A DNA stretch of 64,000 bases from Shouchella hunanensis (GTDB lineage Bacteria > Bacillota > Bacilli > Bacillales > Bacillaceae_D), in NCBI RefSeq assembly GCF_028735875.1, contig NZ_CP117834.1, positions 2,158,001 to 2,222,000 of the forward strand, in the 5' to 3' direction. Numbering within the stretch: the stretch's first letter is position 1; every line of letters starts with the position of its first letter. Under the pieces are notes generated by a model. That model was not told the origin of the DNA. It searched no databases and saw nothing but the letters and a program-made list of their open reading frames with translations. A program made the position numbers and the translations under genes. Below, piece by piece: positions 35,220 through 43,791 of this stretch.

Positions 35220-35816
35220 ATGGCTGAACCAAATGTGATTACGAAACAAGATTTAATTGAATCTGCGAAAACGTGTATCGTTGAAAATGGCGTCAATAAA
35301 TTAACGCTTAAAGCAGTTGCGCAAGGAGCAGGAGTAACGCAAGGCACTGTTTATTATCATTTTAAAACGAAAGACCAGCTAATGGTTGAAGTCGTAAGTG
35401 ATATGTGTCAAACGTCATGGAATCGTTTAGAAAAAATGAAAAAAAACTCGGACCAACAGGCGAAAGAATGGATTCAAACCGGTCTAAAATCTGCAACTGA
35501 GAGAAATTCAAGCGATTCGTCCTACCACTCTTTATTTTCATCATTGGTCACAGCTAGTTTGCATAACGATAAGATACGTGAACAAATCAGTGAACTACTA
35601 ACCTATGAAAATCAAGTGTTACAAAAACAAATTGAAGCTGTAGTAGGTGAAAGGCTTTATGGTGTATCGGCAGAGACATGGAGTGTGTTAATGAACGCTT
35701 TAATTGATGGTTTAGCCATTCAGTCTATGATGATTGAAGATTTCGACGCAGCAAAAGTGTTTAAAGGACTTGAAACACTCCTTCTAAAACAGATGGAAGA
35801 CAATCAAACATCCTAG
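35220..35816 (+). CDS. TetR family transcriptional regulator
   Basis: The 198-residue protein has an N-terminal TetR helix-turn-helix (LTLKAVAQGAGVTQGTVYYHFKTKDQLMVEVV) and a helical ligand domain (SSYHSLFSSLVTASLHNDKI). ATG 35220 after GAGGGGGAT gives the usual length. The palindrome directly upstream suggests autoregulation. It heads a unit with a DUF5367 protein and an acyl-CoA dehydrogenase, next to the amine/aminocarboxypropyl operon that it may also control. Confidence 0.9.
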   Translation: MAEPNVITKQDLIESAKTCIVENGVNKLTLKAVAQGAGVTQGTVYYHFKTKDQLMVEVVSDMCQTSWNRLEKMKKNSDQQAKEWIQTGLKSATERNSSDSSYHSLFSSLVTASLHNDKIREQISELLTYENQVLQKQIEAVVGERLYGVSAETWSVLMNALIDGLAIQSMMIEDFDAAKVFKGLETLLLKQMEDNQTS

Positions 35817-35855
35817 TGATTAAAGAATAAAATGGTACACAGGAGGTGATGACGC

Positions 35856-36230
35856 TTGTTCTTTCTATTTTGGGGTTTCTTAGTATGGTTAGGGGCAACG
35901 GCTATCTTTCGATTTTTAGGCCAATTCTTCTTCATCCCGGATAATACCTTTTTTCTAGTGGCAGCGTATGTCATTGTTATTCCGTTAATTCTTGTTATTA
36001 CGCTACCCCTTTATCGGTATAAAAAGCTGAACGCTTTTAATCAATTGAAAGCAGCAATCTTTATTGCGTTACCAGGAATGCTGTTCGATGTTATTGTGTT
36101 AATTTATTTCGCAGAGTTTTTTGTGAATTTGGAGCCGGAAATGGACCGGTTTTTTGCATCGTGGTTATTATTGGCTTATTCTGTCATTTTGCTTACAGGA
36201 TTGATTCCTAGTGGAAAACAACGTTCTTAA
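35856..36230 (+). CDS. DUF5367 family membrane protein
   Basis: The 124-residue protein has about four membrane segments (FLFWGFLVWLGATAIFRFLG, FFLVAAYVIVIPLILVITL, AAIFIALPGMLFDVIVLIYF, FASWLLLAYSVILLTG), and its opening matches DUF5367. A TTG start follows a perfect AGGAGGTGAT. Function is unknown. It lies between a TetR gene and an acyl-CoA dehydrogenase with short gaps, so it belongs to their transcript. Confidence 0.75.
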   Translation: MFFLFWGFLVWLGATAIFRFLGQFFFIPDNTFFLVAAYVIVIPLILVITLPLYRYKKLNAFNQLKAAIFIALPGMLFDVIVLIYFAEFFVNLEPEMDRFFASWLLLAYSVILLTGLIPSGKQRS

Positions 36231-36248
36231 AAATGAGGAGGGATTGGA

Positions 36249-37364
36249 ATGTCATTGTTTTTAGAAAAGGAACGACAAGTATTTCGTCAATATTTTCCAA
36301 CGATTGATGAAGCGTTTGGAAAAGATTCTTTGTGGGATCGTGAAAAGCATACAGACGAACTTCTTCAACAAGCGAAAGAATCAGGAATGACCGCATTAAT
36401 GATTCCAAAAGAGTATGGTGGCAAAGGAGCGACGGCTCTGGATGCCATCTATATCCAACGTTGGATTGCGAGTAAATCTCCTTCTCTTGCTGTTTCGTTA
36501 ATGATGCACCAATTCTCAGTTGCGTCTCTAATTGAAGCTGCAACCATACAACCTAATTTACAAGAAGTCCTTAAACAAATCGCTGAAAACAATCTATTGT
36601 TAGCCTCTGCATTTGCAGAAGGGGTAGAGAACACCCTTTTTACACCAACTGTTCAAGCGAAGGGAGTAGATGGTGGCATCGTTGTAAATGGAACAAAAAA
36701 ACCATGTACGAATTCAAGGACAATGGATCTCTTAACGGCCAGTGTTGGTCTTCCAAACGGAGATTTGGCGGTTATTACCATACCTTCAAACACAGATGGT
36801 ATTCATGTGAATGACTTTTGGGAACATTGGATTTTGAAAGGTACCCACACGGAAGAGGTAGTATTAAAAGATGTGTTTGTCCCTAACGCTTGCATCTATC
36901 GTGCTGGGCCACCTGAAAGTGTAGATTCGACTATTACAAACGGGTTACTCTGGTTCGAACTTTTTATGATTGCTACATATATAGGTGTTACATCAACCCT
37001 TGTTGAGAAAGTAAATAAGGCGAATCGTGTGCCTTTGGATCGATTGTTTGAGCTAATGGCTGAGCTGGAAGGCGCGATGACTTCGTTAGAAGGGATTGCC
37101 TTTAAGTTTGAGAGTAAGCAGTATGAAGAGTCTATTCTTCAGGAAACCCTTTTTGCTCGCCATGCAATCGACAAGACGTTGGAGCGACTTTCCACAAAAG
37201 CCGCAAAAATGCTTGGAGGCCTAAACTACCTAACGTCTAAAGAAACCTCTTATTTGTTGCTTGTCAATCAGTTAATTTCGTTCCATCCGCCTTCTAAAAC
37301 GGAAACGCTACAGATGTTTGAACTGTATGCACGAGGAATTGAACAGGAAGTGACTGTTCAGTGA
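36249..37364 (+). CDS. Acyl-CoA dehydrogenase family flavoprotein
   Basis: The 371-residue protein shows the N- and middle-domain features of acyl-CoA dehydrogenases: LMIPKEYGGKGATALDAIYI, LLASAFAEG, VVNGTKKPCTN, and TEEVVLKDVFVPN. The C-terminal helical domain ends in KMLGGLNYLTSKETSYLLLV. The catalytic glutamate is not evident, so it might instead be an acyl-ACP desaturase-like or hydroxylase-type member. It is the last gene of the TetR unit and could modify the acyl chain used by the neighbouring fusion enzyme. Confidence 0.82.
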   Translation: MSLFLEKERQVFRQYFPTIDEAFGKDSLWDREKHTDELLQQAKESGMTALMIPKEYGGKGATALDAIYIQRWIASKSPSLAVSLMMHQFSVASLIEAATIQPNLQEVLKQIAENNLLLASAFAEGVENTLFTPTVQAKGVDGGIVVNGTKKPCTNSRTMDLLTASVGLPNGDLAVITIPSNTDGIHVNDFWEHWILKGTHTEEVVLKDVFVPNACIYRAGPPESVDSTITNGLLWFELFMIATYIGVTSTLVEKVNKANRVPLDRLFELMAELEGAMTSLEGIAFKFESKQYEESILQETLFARHAIDKTLERLSTKAAKMLGGLNYLTSKETSYLLLVNQLISFHPPSKTETLQMFELYARGIEQEVTVQ

Positions 37365-37382
37365 TAATAGAATGAATCCCTT

Positions 37383-37414
37383 GCTACTAGGATTTTACTC
37401 CTAGTAGCTTTTCT
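37383..37414 (+). terminator. Terminator after the acyl-CoA dehydrogenase gene
   Basis: GCTACTAGG and CCTAGTAGC form a 9-bp stem with an 8-base loop, followed by TTTTCTCTTT. Confidence 0.85.
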
Positions 37415-37431
37415 CTTTATAGGAAATCGAT

Positions 37432-37746
37432 CTAGGATACAACCTTTAAACTAATAATACACGCAATAATCCCACCTACTAACGCGAGCTTCTTCCAATT
37501 CTTTGGTTCGTTAAACAGAAACATCCCTAAAAGGACACTTCCAGATGCGCCTATTCCTGTCCAAATCCCGTAGCCAATGCTGATGGGGACCTCAACAAGA
37601 GAGAGGGACAGAAATAAAAGACTAAGCCCCATAAACAGAAAGAAAAAAAGAGTAGGCTTTAATTTGGTAAAGCCCTCTGTTAATTTAAGGTTAATGACGC
37701 CGCATACCTCAAAGCAACCAGCTAAGACTAAAAACATCCAATACAT
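37432..37746 (-). CDS. SMR family efflux subunit (YkkD/EbrB-like)
   Basis: The 104-residue protein has four TM helices with the SMR glutamate in AGCFEVCGVINLKL (about E13), and SIGYGIWTGIGASGSVLLGMFLFNEP in helices 3-4. It should pair with the product of the upstream SMR gene, whose stop overlaps this start (TAATG), to form an asymmetric heterodimer. Paired SMRs export guanidinium compounds or lipophilic cations with proton exchange. The ribosome binding site lies inside the upstream gene. Confidence 0.88.
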   Translation of the reverse strand: MYWMFLVLAGCFEVCGVINLKLTEGFTKLKPTLFFFLFMGLSLLFLSLSLVEVPISIGYGIWTGIGASGSVLLGMFLFNEPKNWKKLALVGGIIACIISLKVVS

Positions 37747-38096
37747 TAGATTTCGCCTCCAGTACGAGTATCCGGCGGTTCATCTTTTACTAATTTAAGA
37801 CCAATAATACATGTGATGAGTAGTACGACAATAATCACTTTCGGTAAGCTAACAGGATCACCTAATAAAGCCATGCCAATTAGCGCTGTTCCAAACGCTC
37901 CAAGTCCGGTAAAAACGGCATAAGCAGTTGATACTGGCAACGTCTTTAACGTTTTCGCAAAGCAAAAAAAGCTTAAAATAAACAAGATGACGGTTGGTAT
38001 GACAACTTCTATTTTGGTGAATCCATCTGAGTAATCAAGACCGAGTGCCCAACCTACTTCCAGTATCCCTCCGATGACTAAATACACCCAAGCCAT
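37746..38096 (-). CDS. SMR family efflux subunit (YkkC/EbrA-like)
   Basis: The 116-residue SMR protein has the glutamate in GGILEVGWALGLDYSDGF (about E13) and STAYAVFTGLGAFGTALIGMALLGDP. A polar C-terminal tail (KDEPPDTRTGGEI) distinguishes it from its partner. ATG follows AAGGAGCG. It is first in the two-gene operon. No guanidine-I (ykkC) riboswitch could be recognised in the 200 bases upstream, so the substrate may not be guanidine. Confidence 0.88.
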   Translation of the reverse strand: MAWVYLVIGGILEVGWALGLDYSDGFTKIEVVIPTVILFILSFFCFAKTLKTLPVSTAYAVFTGLGAFGTALIGMALLGDPVSLPKVIIVVLLITCIIGLKLVKDEPPDTRTGGEI

Positions 38097-38277
38097 ATGA
38101 ACGCTCCTTCACAACTCTATTTAAGAAAATGACGAATCAGAAACGGAGTCATTACAATTTTCCTAGGTCCTATTGAACCCGAAATTGATTTTATGACAAT
38201 TAGTCAGTATGTGCAATAGAAAAATGATCCAGTATGTAATGATACCGATTACTTTGTGAACGTTTTGTTGCGTAAAC

Positions 38278-38307
38278 GAAAAAAGCTGTCTATAAGAATC
38301 AGACAGC
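38278..38307 (-). terminator. Terminator of the ABC/LytTR operon
   Basis: Reading leftwards, GCTGTCT...AGACAGC forms a 7-bp stem ending in a run of T (AAAAAA on the plus strand). Confidence 0.75.
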
Positions 38308-38310
38308 CTG

Positions 38311-39003
38311 TTAAAATTTATTTGTTTTCATTTTGTTCATGAACCACCACGTAAACACGATTACGACAATGATCATCCAAAGGTAAGGGGTGAGTAAATA
38401 AGGCAGTAAGGTGTCGCTCGTTACGCCATAATACAAGTGATAATTGGGAAACACAGCAATCCATTGCATGTAACCTAGTTGGTGATTCATAAGCAAGCCT
38501 TCGAGAAACAAGTAAAACAAGGCAATAGGAGTACCATACAAGCTCACTTCAATAGTGTTTTTTGCCTGTAACCCTATAAACGTTCCAGCAAGTAGCATGA
38601 TGATAATAATGGGAAAACTAAGAACAAGTAAGTTGAAGCTAATCGTTGGATCGAATCGATAGAAGAGTAAAAAGAGAAAAACAAGAACGGATGTAACGAG
38701 AAATGATACAAACATTTTTATAATAAGGACATCTTTAATGGAAAAGCCAACTTGTTGCAAGCGTCTTAGCGTCCCTTGTTCTCTTTCTTCAACTACAAGA
38801 TTTCCTTGCGTAAACATCGTTACCATAGCAAAGGTAAACCCGATCACAAAGGAAATCGGAAGTTCTTGTCGCGGGTACCATAAGAAAATAAGCGTAACGA
38901 GAAGGCAGATGAAAAAGTTAAAGAGAACTTGCCCATTCCAACGTAAATCTAATAGATCTTTGTAAAATAACGCTTTTTTCTGTTCTTTTGTGAGTCTGTT
39001 CAT
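38311..39003 (-). CDS. ABC-2 type permease
   Basis: The 230-residue protein has six hydrophobic segments. A cytoplasmic loop reads GNLVVEEREQGTLRRLQQVGFS, the EREQGT-type motif of ABC-2 permeases, followed by TM helices (MFVSFLVTSVLVFLFLLFY, LSFPIIIIMLLAGTFIG). It would form the membrane part of an exporter. Its start overlaps the end of the ABC-LytTR gene by 4 bases, so the two are translationally coupled. The substrate is unknown. Confidence 0.82.
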   Translation of the reverse strand: MNRLTKEQKKALFYKDLLDLRWNGQVLFNFFICLLVTLIFLWYPRQELPISFVIGFTFAMVTMFTQGNLVVEEREQGTLRRLQQVGFSIKDVLIIKMFVSFLVTSVLVFLFLLFYRFDPTISFNLLVLSFPIIIIMLLAGTFIGLQAKNTIEVSLYGTPIALFYLFLEGLLMNHQLGYMQWIAVFPNYHLYYGVTSDTLLPYLLTPYLWMIIVVIVFTWWFMNKMKTNKF

Positions 39004-39995
39004 AGTTGAATCAACTCTTTCAACTTACTATAATTTCCTTTTGATAATGGAATCGTACTCTTGGACGTGTTATCTAGACTAAGACTATAGCTATTTTTAC
39101 TCCACACGATAATCTCCCTGACTCGTTGAAGATTAACTAAGTACGAGCGATGACACCTGAAAAACCCTAACGGTTGTAAGCGTTCCTCTAGCGCTTTAAT
39201 GGTCGTTGAAGAAGAGAACTCCTCATGGTTAACAAATAAATACGTTTGCCCATCCCGTGCTTCAATATAATCAATTTCCATTGGATTAAAGAGCATAATT
39301 TTGTCGTCAATCTTGGCACTTACTTTATTGAATTGGACTTGCATATCCGTGCTATCTGGAGAAGGTTTTTCCTCTAGTATTCCTGACTCTTCGTTATCTT
39401 GTTCCACTTCATGTAAGCCACGTTCATTGTACCGGTATACTTTGTTCCCTAATCGGATGGCATCTTCTAGCGTTGTGGTGAAGATAAGGATAGTGCCACC
39501 GTTTTCAGCTAAATGGGTGAGTAAGGTATGCAGTACTTGCTTTGATTGTAGATCAAGCATAAGCGAAGGATCTTCAAATAGACACACTTCGGCCTGTTGT
39601 ATCAGAGCTGAAGCAAGTTGTAAGCGACATTTTTCGGAATGTGTCAGGAACTTTGTTTTTTTGTGTGCACATGTTTGCAGTTCACACATCGTTAAAATCG
39701 TGTTCAACTCAACGTCTTGTTGATACAATCTGCACCAAAATTTTACGGTTTCGATAACGGTTAACCGCCGATATAAGCCATCATCACGCTGAAAAAGATA
39801 CACGTTGTGTTCAGGAAATGTTATCGTACCACTCTTTAGTTGTTTTGGATGATGAAATAGCTCAAATAGACGCTGAATGTACTCATTCTCGCTTTGAATA
39901 GCAAGGATATCCCCTTTTTCAGCAGTGAGCGTCAAAGGGGGTAACTTTACGATGTTTCCTTCAATTTTTGTTAAATTATTAAAAGAAAATGCCAT
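39000..39995 (-). CDS. Degenerate ABC ATPase fused to a LytTR DNA-binding domain
   Basis: The 331-residue protein starts with an ABC nucleotide-binding-domain-like region (about 1-200) in which the Walker A lysine loop is absent (GDILAIQSENEYIQRLF). The signature motif reads LTHSEKCRLQLASAL, and only a Walker B-like VCLFEDPSLMLD remains. The C-terminal 105 residues are a LytTR domain (IDYIEARDGQTYLFVNHEEF, FFRCHRSYLVNLQRVREI). It is probably a transcription factor that uses a dead ABC domain to sense or dock to the coupled permease. ATP hydrolysis is unlikely. Confidence 0.82.
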   Translation of the reverse strand: MAFSFNNLTKIEGNIVKLPPLTLTAEKGDILAIQSENEYIQRLFELFHHPKQLKSGTITFPEHNVYLFQRDDGLYRRLTVIETVKFWCRLYQQDVELNTILTMCELQTCAHKKTKFLTHSEKCRLQLASALIQQAEVCLFEDPSLMLDLQSKQVLHTLLTHLAENGGTILIFTTTLEDAIRLGNKVYRYNERGLHEVEQDNEESGILEEKPSPDSTDMQVQFNKVSAKIDDKIMLFNPMEIDYIEARDGQTYLFVNHEEFSSSTTIKALEERLQPLGFFRCHRSYLVNLQRVREIIVWSKNSYSLSLDNTSKSTIPLSKGNYSKLKELIQL

Positions 39996-40052
39996 GGTTG
40001 ATTAAGGCTCCTTTGTCATCTTGTTCTTAGTGTATACGGTAGGGAGGGAAAT

Positions 40053-40268
40053 TCATAATGGTTTGTGCTTATCTCCGCTTCCTAACGTGATTGCAAGAAT
40101 GACAATTCCTAAGATGCTTATAAAGCCAGCCGGAACGAACCATGAGGGAGAATCGTAGTTTGGCAGGAAAGGGACGGCTTTTGATAATGGATCATAAATG
40201 ACTAAAAAAGGTAACACAGCTAAAAGAAACATGAGCAATGCTAAAAAAAGTTTAACCGATGCTTTCAA
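40053..40268 (-). CDS. Small membrane protein of unknown function
   Basis: The product of about 71 residues has two TM helices (VKLFLALLMFLLAVLPFLVIY and FVPAGFISILGIVILAITL) separated by a short loop. TTG 40268 fits AAAGGA with 10-base spacing; a TTG at 40277 is the alternative. It lies 20 bases downstream of the Sm_multidrug_ex gene and is probably co-transcribed. No family recognised. Confidence 0.6.
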   Translation of the reverse strand: MKASVKLFLALLMFLLAVLPFLVIYDPLSKAVPFLPNYDSPSWFVPAGFISILGIVILAITLGSGDKHKPL

Positions 40269-40288
40269 GACGAACAAATCCTTTCGTT

Positions 40289-40777
40289 TTAAGAGAATGG
40301 ATTCAGGTTCGGTACATATTCAAGGAGGTTTATGCCATAGTGGAACGCAATGCCTAAAGCAATGGACCATGTACCAATGGCGATTCCTTGCCATAGACTG
40401 ACATATGATTTTTCAGCTCCTGACGCAATGGAGATCGCTGCGCAAACATGATAACAAATGATCGGACCAGCAAAGGAAAGGCCGGCGACCCCATATTTAT
40501 TGAAGATTCCTTGTGCCCGTGCATAGCGCTTTGTTGATTTCTTCCCATTCGATTTGCGGAACTTCGCAATGAGCCAGATAAAGATCATAACGGATAACCA
40601 GTTGGCGATAGCCGCAATAAGAATGACGGGGATACTCGGAAAGCCAAAAAGAATACCGATTGGTACGGCCACATAGGATTCGAAAAAAGGAATAATTGAA
40701 ATAACAAATACACTTAGATATTGTACCCACGTATCTGCCTCAATTAAGGTAATTAAAAGATTTTGGAAGGTTTCCAT
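40289..40777 (-). CDS. Small multidrug export family protein (PF06695-like)
   Basis: The 162-residue membrane protein matches the 'putative small multi-drug export' family: SIIPFFESYVAVPIGILFGFP with the ES motif in helix 1, ANWLSVMIFIWLIAKFR, FNKYGVAGLSFAGPI, and a C-terminal TM. Despite the family name, transport activity is poorly documented. ATG 40777 is chosen because AGGAG lies 8 bases upstream. Confidence 0.78.
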   Translation of the reverse strand: METFQNLLITLIEADTWVQYLSVFVISIIPFFESYVAVPIGILFGFPSIPVILIAAIANWLSVMIFIWLIAKFRKSNGKKSTKRYARAQGIFNKYGVAGLSFAGPIICYHVCAAISIASGAEKSYVSLWQGIAIGTWSIALGIAFHYGINLLEYVPNLNPFS

Positions 40778-41110
40778 GTTCATCACTCCTGTTTAATTTG
40801 TCTTCTCCATCATATTGGCTGCTTGCTTTTACCGCATTCAAATACTGGTGAAAAGAGGCAGAATTCTGATGGAAGGAGAATAATCGGTGTGAATGGTACT
40901 TGGTAATGCGGTAAGGCTTGCTTTGGATGGATTCAAACTTACGTTTCTTCTTGAATGGAGTTGTAGGGTTGCTGAATGGAGCCGGTGAGTGTAATCATTT
41001 AGACAATCTCTTAAAGAAAAATTCTGATAAGTACTGTTTTTTTCTTTATACATGATTTATGATAATTATGTAGACTGGTCTAATTAAAAATAGGGGTGTG
41101 GGAGGGAAAC
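40778..41110. other. Divergent intergenic region
   Basis: It holds promoters for the leftward multidrug-export gene and the rightward nucleoside operon. Apart from the TAGAC palindrome at 41071-41082 no gene or RNA structure is supported. Confidence 0.5.
41071..41082 (+). promoter_or_regulatory. TAGAC palindrome, candidate LmrA/YxaF-type operator
   Basis: TAGACTGGTCTA is a perfect dyad apart from its two central bases, 28 bases before the nupC start codon. It resembles the TAGACC-type boxes bound by B. subtilis LmrA and YxaF, and the TetR protein encoded in this operon is of that subfamily. Confidence 0.65.
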
Positions 41111-42334
41111 ATGGTCGAAGTATTATGGGGATTGGCTGGCTGTTTTACGATTATCGGCATACTGTTTTTACTATCAGAAAACAAAGCGAAAATTAACTTT
41201 TACACAGTAGGGGTTGGTTTTGCTCTTCAGATTTTATTAGGTTTCGCCGTTCTTCGATGGGAGTTTGGTCGCGAGGCATTACTTGTTGTATCGGATTGGA
41301 TTATAACGGTTATTGGCTACGGGAACGAAGGCTTGGCATTTGTGTTTGGCCCACTGGCTCAAGGGGGAGAGTTTGCCATCTTTGCGGTAACGGTTCTTGG
41401 CATGATCATTTTCTTAACAGTTCTTATTAGTTTGCTTTATCATATTGGTGTTATGCAATGGGTCGTCCGAATTCTTGGTGGTGGTATTGCGAAGCTCATG
41501 CGTACATCCTATACAGAATCCGTTGCAGCAGCAGCAAATATGTTTTTAGGTAATACGCAAACGCCATTAACCATCAAACCCTATCTACATACGATGACAC
41601 GCTCACAAGTATTTTCATTAATGGTTGGCTGTTTATCGTCTGTGTCAGGTGCTGTAATGATTGGTTTAAGCACAATGGGTATTCCGTTAAACTATCTGTT
41701 GACGGCTGCGGTCATGTCGGCTCCAACAGGTATTATGCTTGCTAAACTGATGGTTCCAGAAACAGAAGTGACACAAGAACGCTTTTCTGACATTGCCGCA
41801 AGTGTAGATGAACGTAACAAAGACACGAATCTTCTTGATGTGATTCAAGAAAGTTCCAGAGACGGTCTTCAATATGCGATAAATGTTGGATTAATGCTAA
41901 TCGCGTTTATTAGCTTAATTGCGTTATTGAATGGATTCATTGGTGGTTTAGGTGGACTTGTGGGACTGGAAAACGTTACGCTAGAAAAGATGCTAGGGTT
42001 TGTATTCGCTCCAATTGCGTTTCTTATTGGCATACCATGGGGGGAAGCGGTGCAAGCGGGTAATTTAATTGCTCAGAAGTTATTAGTGAATGAATTTGTT
42101 GCATTTAGCAGTTTTTATTCATCAATGGATGCATTTTCGCCTAAATCCATTGCGATTCTCACGTTTGCCTTAAGTGGATTTGCGAACTTTGGCGCAGCTG
42201 GCAGCTTAATTGGTATGCTTTCACGTATGGTTCCAGATCGGAAAAAAGAATTTCAAGGCATGTTTGGAAAAGCGTTGTTTGCAGCCACTTGTGCAAACCT
42301 CTTAAATGGCGCAGTGATTATGATTATATTATAA
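41111..42334 (+). CDS. nupC: Concentrative nucleoside transporter (NupC family)
   Basis: The 407-residue CNT protein has the family's N-terminal helices, the Gate region FVFGPLAQGGEFAIFAVTVLG, AAAANMFLGNTQTPLTIKPYL with nucleoside-binding Q/T residues, and SGFANFGAAGSLIGMLSRMVPDRK near the C terminus. It imports nucleosides with H+ or Na+. ATG 41111 follows GGAGGG. It leads an operon with a TetR regulator and a purine nucleoside phosphorylase, so purine nucleosides are the likely substrates. Confidence 0.92.
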   Translation: MVEVLWGLAGCFTIIGILFLLSENKAKINFYTVGVGFALQILLGFAVLRWEFGREALLVVSDWIITVIGYGNEGLAFVFGPLAQGGEFAIFAVTVLGMIIFLTVLISLLYHIGVMQWVVRILGGGIAKLMRTSYTESVAAAANMFLGNTQTPLTIKPYLHTMTRSQVFSLMVGCLSSVSGAVMIGLSTMGIPLNYLLTAAVMSAPTGIMLAKLMVPETEVTQERFSDIAASVDERNKDTNLLDVIQESSRDGLQYAINVGLMLIAFISLIALLNGFIGGLGGLVGLENVTLEKMLGFVFAPIAFLIGIPWGEAVQAGNLIAQKLLVNEFVAFSSFYSSMDAFSPKSIAILTFALSGFANFGAAGSLIGMLSRMVPDRKKEFQGMFGKALFAATCANLLNGAVIMIIL

Positions 42335-42371
42335 TTTTGTTAGCTGACAGAACAATAAGGGATTGGATAAG

Positions 42372-42923
42372 GTGTCTAAATCGACAAAAACAAATATGAT
42401 TGAAACAATGGCAAAGCTTTTGCAAAAGCAAGGGTATCATGGTACTGGACTAAATGAAGTCATTCAGGTGAGCGGCAGTCCAAAAGGCTCTATTTACCAT
42501 CATTTCCCAGGTGGGAAAGAAGCATTAGCAGTGGCAGCAATCCAATGGACGCAGGAGCAAGTGCATACGTATTTAACGACGCAATTAGCAAAAGAAAAAA
42601 CAGCCAATACCGCTATTGCACAGCTCATTGAGGATAGTGCGAATCAATTTGATGAAGGTACATATTTTCGCGGTGTGCCGATGATTGCTCTAACCCTTGA
42701 AAACGCTTCATCAAGTGAAGCGATACGGTTAGCTTGTAAAGAGGCATTTGAAGATTGGGAACGCCTCATTGCCGAAAAATTAATGGAGGATGGTCTTCAT
42801 GAAGCAGAGGCACTGAGACGGGCATCAGTTATTCACTCCATGATGCAAGGTGCAGCCGCAGTCAGTTTTGCCAAGCAATCAAGTGAACCACTGCGATTAG
42901 TCGCAACTCATATTTCTATTTAG
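42372..42923 (+). CDS. LmrA/YxaF-like TetR family regulator
   Basis: The 183-residue protein has the subfamily signature GYHGTGLNEVIQVSGSPKGSIYHHFPGGKEALA in its DNA-binding domain, nearly as in LmrA, and a TetR C-terminal domain (YFRGVPMIALTLENASSSEAIRLACKEAFEDWE). It probably represses its own operon via TAGACTGGTCTA and is relieved by a nucleoside or other ligand. GTG 42372 fits the AAGGGA ribosome binding site; a TTG at 42363 is too close to it. In B. subtilis such regulators control drug efflux, so a role in nucleoside uptake is notable. Confidence 0.85.
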   Translation: MSKSTKTNMIETMAKLLQKQGYHGTGLNEVIQVSGSPKGSIYHHFPGGKEALAVAAIQWTQEQVHTYLTTQLAKEKTANTAIAQLIEDSANQFDEGTYFRGVPMIALTLENASSSEAIRLACKEAFEDWERLIAEKLMEDGLHEAEALRRASVIHSMMQGAAAVSFAKQSSEPLRLVATHISI

Positions 42924-42934
42924 GAGGAAGAAAC

Positions 42935-43753
42935 ATGAATCTAATTGAACAAATAAAAGAAGCAACAAGCTATATTCAATCAAAAACAAGTACGGTTCCA
43001 GAAGTAGGCATTATCCTAGGCTCTGGGCTTGGTAACCTAGCAGATGATTTAACAAATGCGGTAGAAATCCCATATGAAGACATTCCACATTTCTCAAAAT
43101 CAGCAGCCATTGGCCACGCCAATAAGCTCGTTATTGGTGAATTAAATGGCAAGACGGTTGCGGCAATGAAAGGGCGCTATCATTATTATGAAGGCTACAC
43201 TCTCGGTCAAGTTACCTTCCCGGTTCGTGTGATGAAGGCATTAGGGATACAGACAGTTATCATTACGAATGCGTGTGGCGCTGTTAACACATCCTTTAAT
43301 CCAGGTGAACTTATGTTGATTAACGACCACATTAATCTAGTAGGATCAAATCCGTTAATTGGTGAAAATGAGAATGAACTTGGACCACGTTTTCCGGACT
43401 TATCAGAAGTATATAGCGGGCGCCTTCGCAGTATTGCGAAAAAAGTTGCTGAAGAACAAGGCACAAAAGTAAATGAAGGCGTGTATAGTTGGTGGAGTGG
43501 TCCTGCTTATGAAACCCCAGCAGAAATTCGCATGATTCGTACTCTAGGAGGAGACGCTGTTGGGATGTCGACTGTTCCTGAAGCGACGGTGGCTACTCAC
43601 GCAGGTATGGAAGTGTTAGGGATTTCCTGTTTAACGAATATGGCTTGCGGAATTTTAGATGAGCCGCTAAGTCATGACGATGTGATCGTGGTTGCGGGTA
43701 AAGCGAACCAAGCGTTTACGTCGCTTGTTAAAGGCATTTTAAAAGAACTGTAA
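42935..43753 (+). CDS. punA: Purine nucleoside phosphorylase
   Basis: The 272-residue trimeric-type PNP has VGIILGSGLGNLADDL for phosphate binding, MKGRYHYYEGYTLGQVTFPVR, ITNACGAVN, SGPAYETPAEIRMIRTLGGDAVGMSTVPE and SHDDVI near the end. It splits inosine and guanosine with phosphate to the base and ribose 1-phosphate. It is located after the nucleoside permease and regulator with a GGAGGAAG ribosome binding site, forming a salvage operon ended by a strong terminator. Confidence 0.93.
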   Translation: MNLIEQIKEATSYIQSKTSTVPEVGIILGSGLGNLADDLTNAVEIPYEDIPHFSKSAAIGHANKLVIGELNGKTVAAMKGRYHYYEGYTLGQVTFPVRVMKALGIQTVIITNACGAVNTSFNPGELMLINDHINLVGSNPLIGENENELGPRFPDLSEVYSGRLRSIAKKVAEEQGTKVNEGVYSWWSGPAYETPAEIRMIRTLGGDAVGMSTVPEATVATHAGMEVLGISCLTNMACGILDEPLSHDDVIVVAGKANQAFTSLVKGILKEL

Positions 43754-43761
43754 AGAAGAGG

Positions 43762-43791
43762 AAACCTGTCGATTGGACAGGTTTTTTTAAT
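43762..43791 (+). terminator. Terminator of the nupC-punA operon
   Basis: AAACCTGTC and GACAGGTTT form a 9-bp stem with a 5-base loop and a following T-run. Confidence 0.9.

Noticed and set aside
38097..38310. Guanidine-I (ykkC) riboswitch before the paired SMR genes
   Set aside because: The conserved ykkC motifs could not be found on the minus strand; only an unrelated AATGAC/GTCATT hairpin is present.
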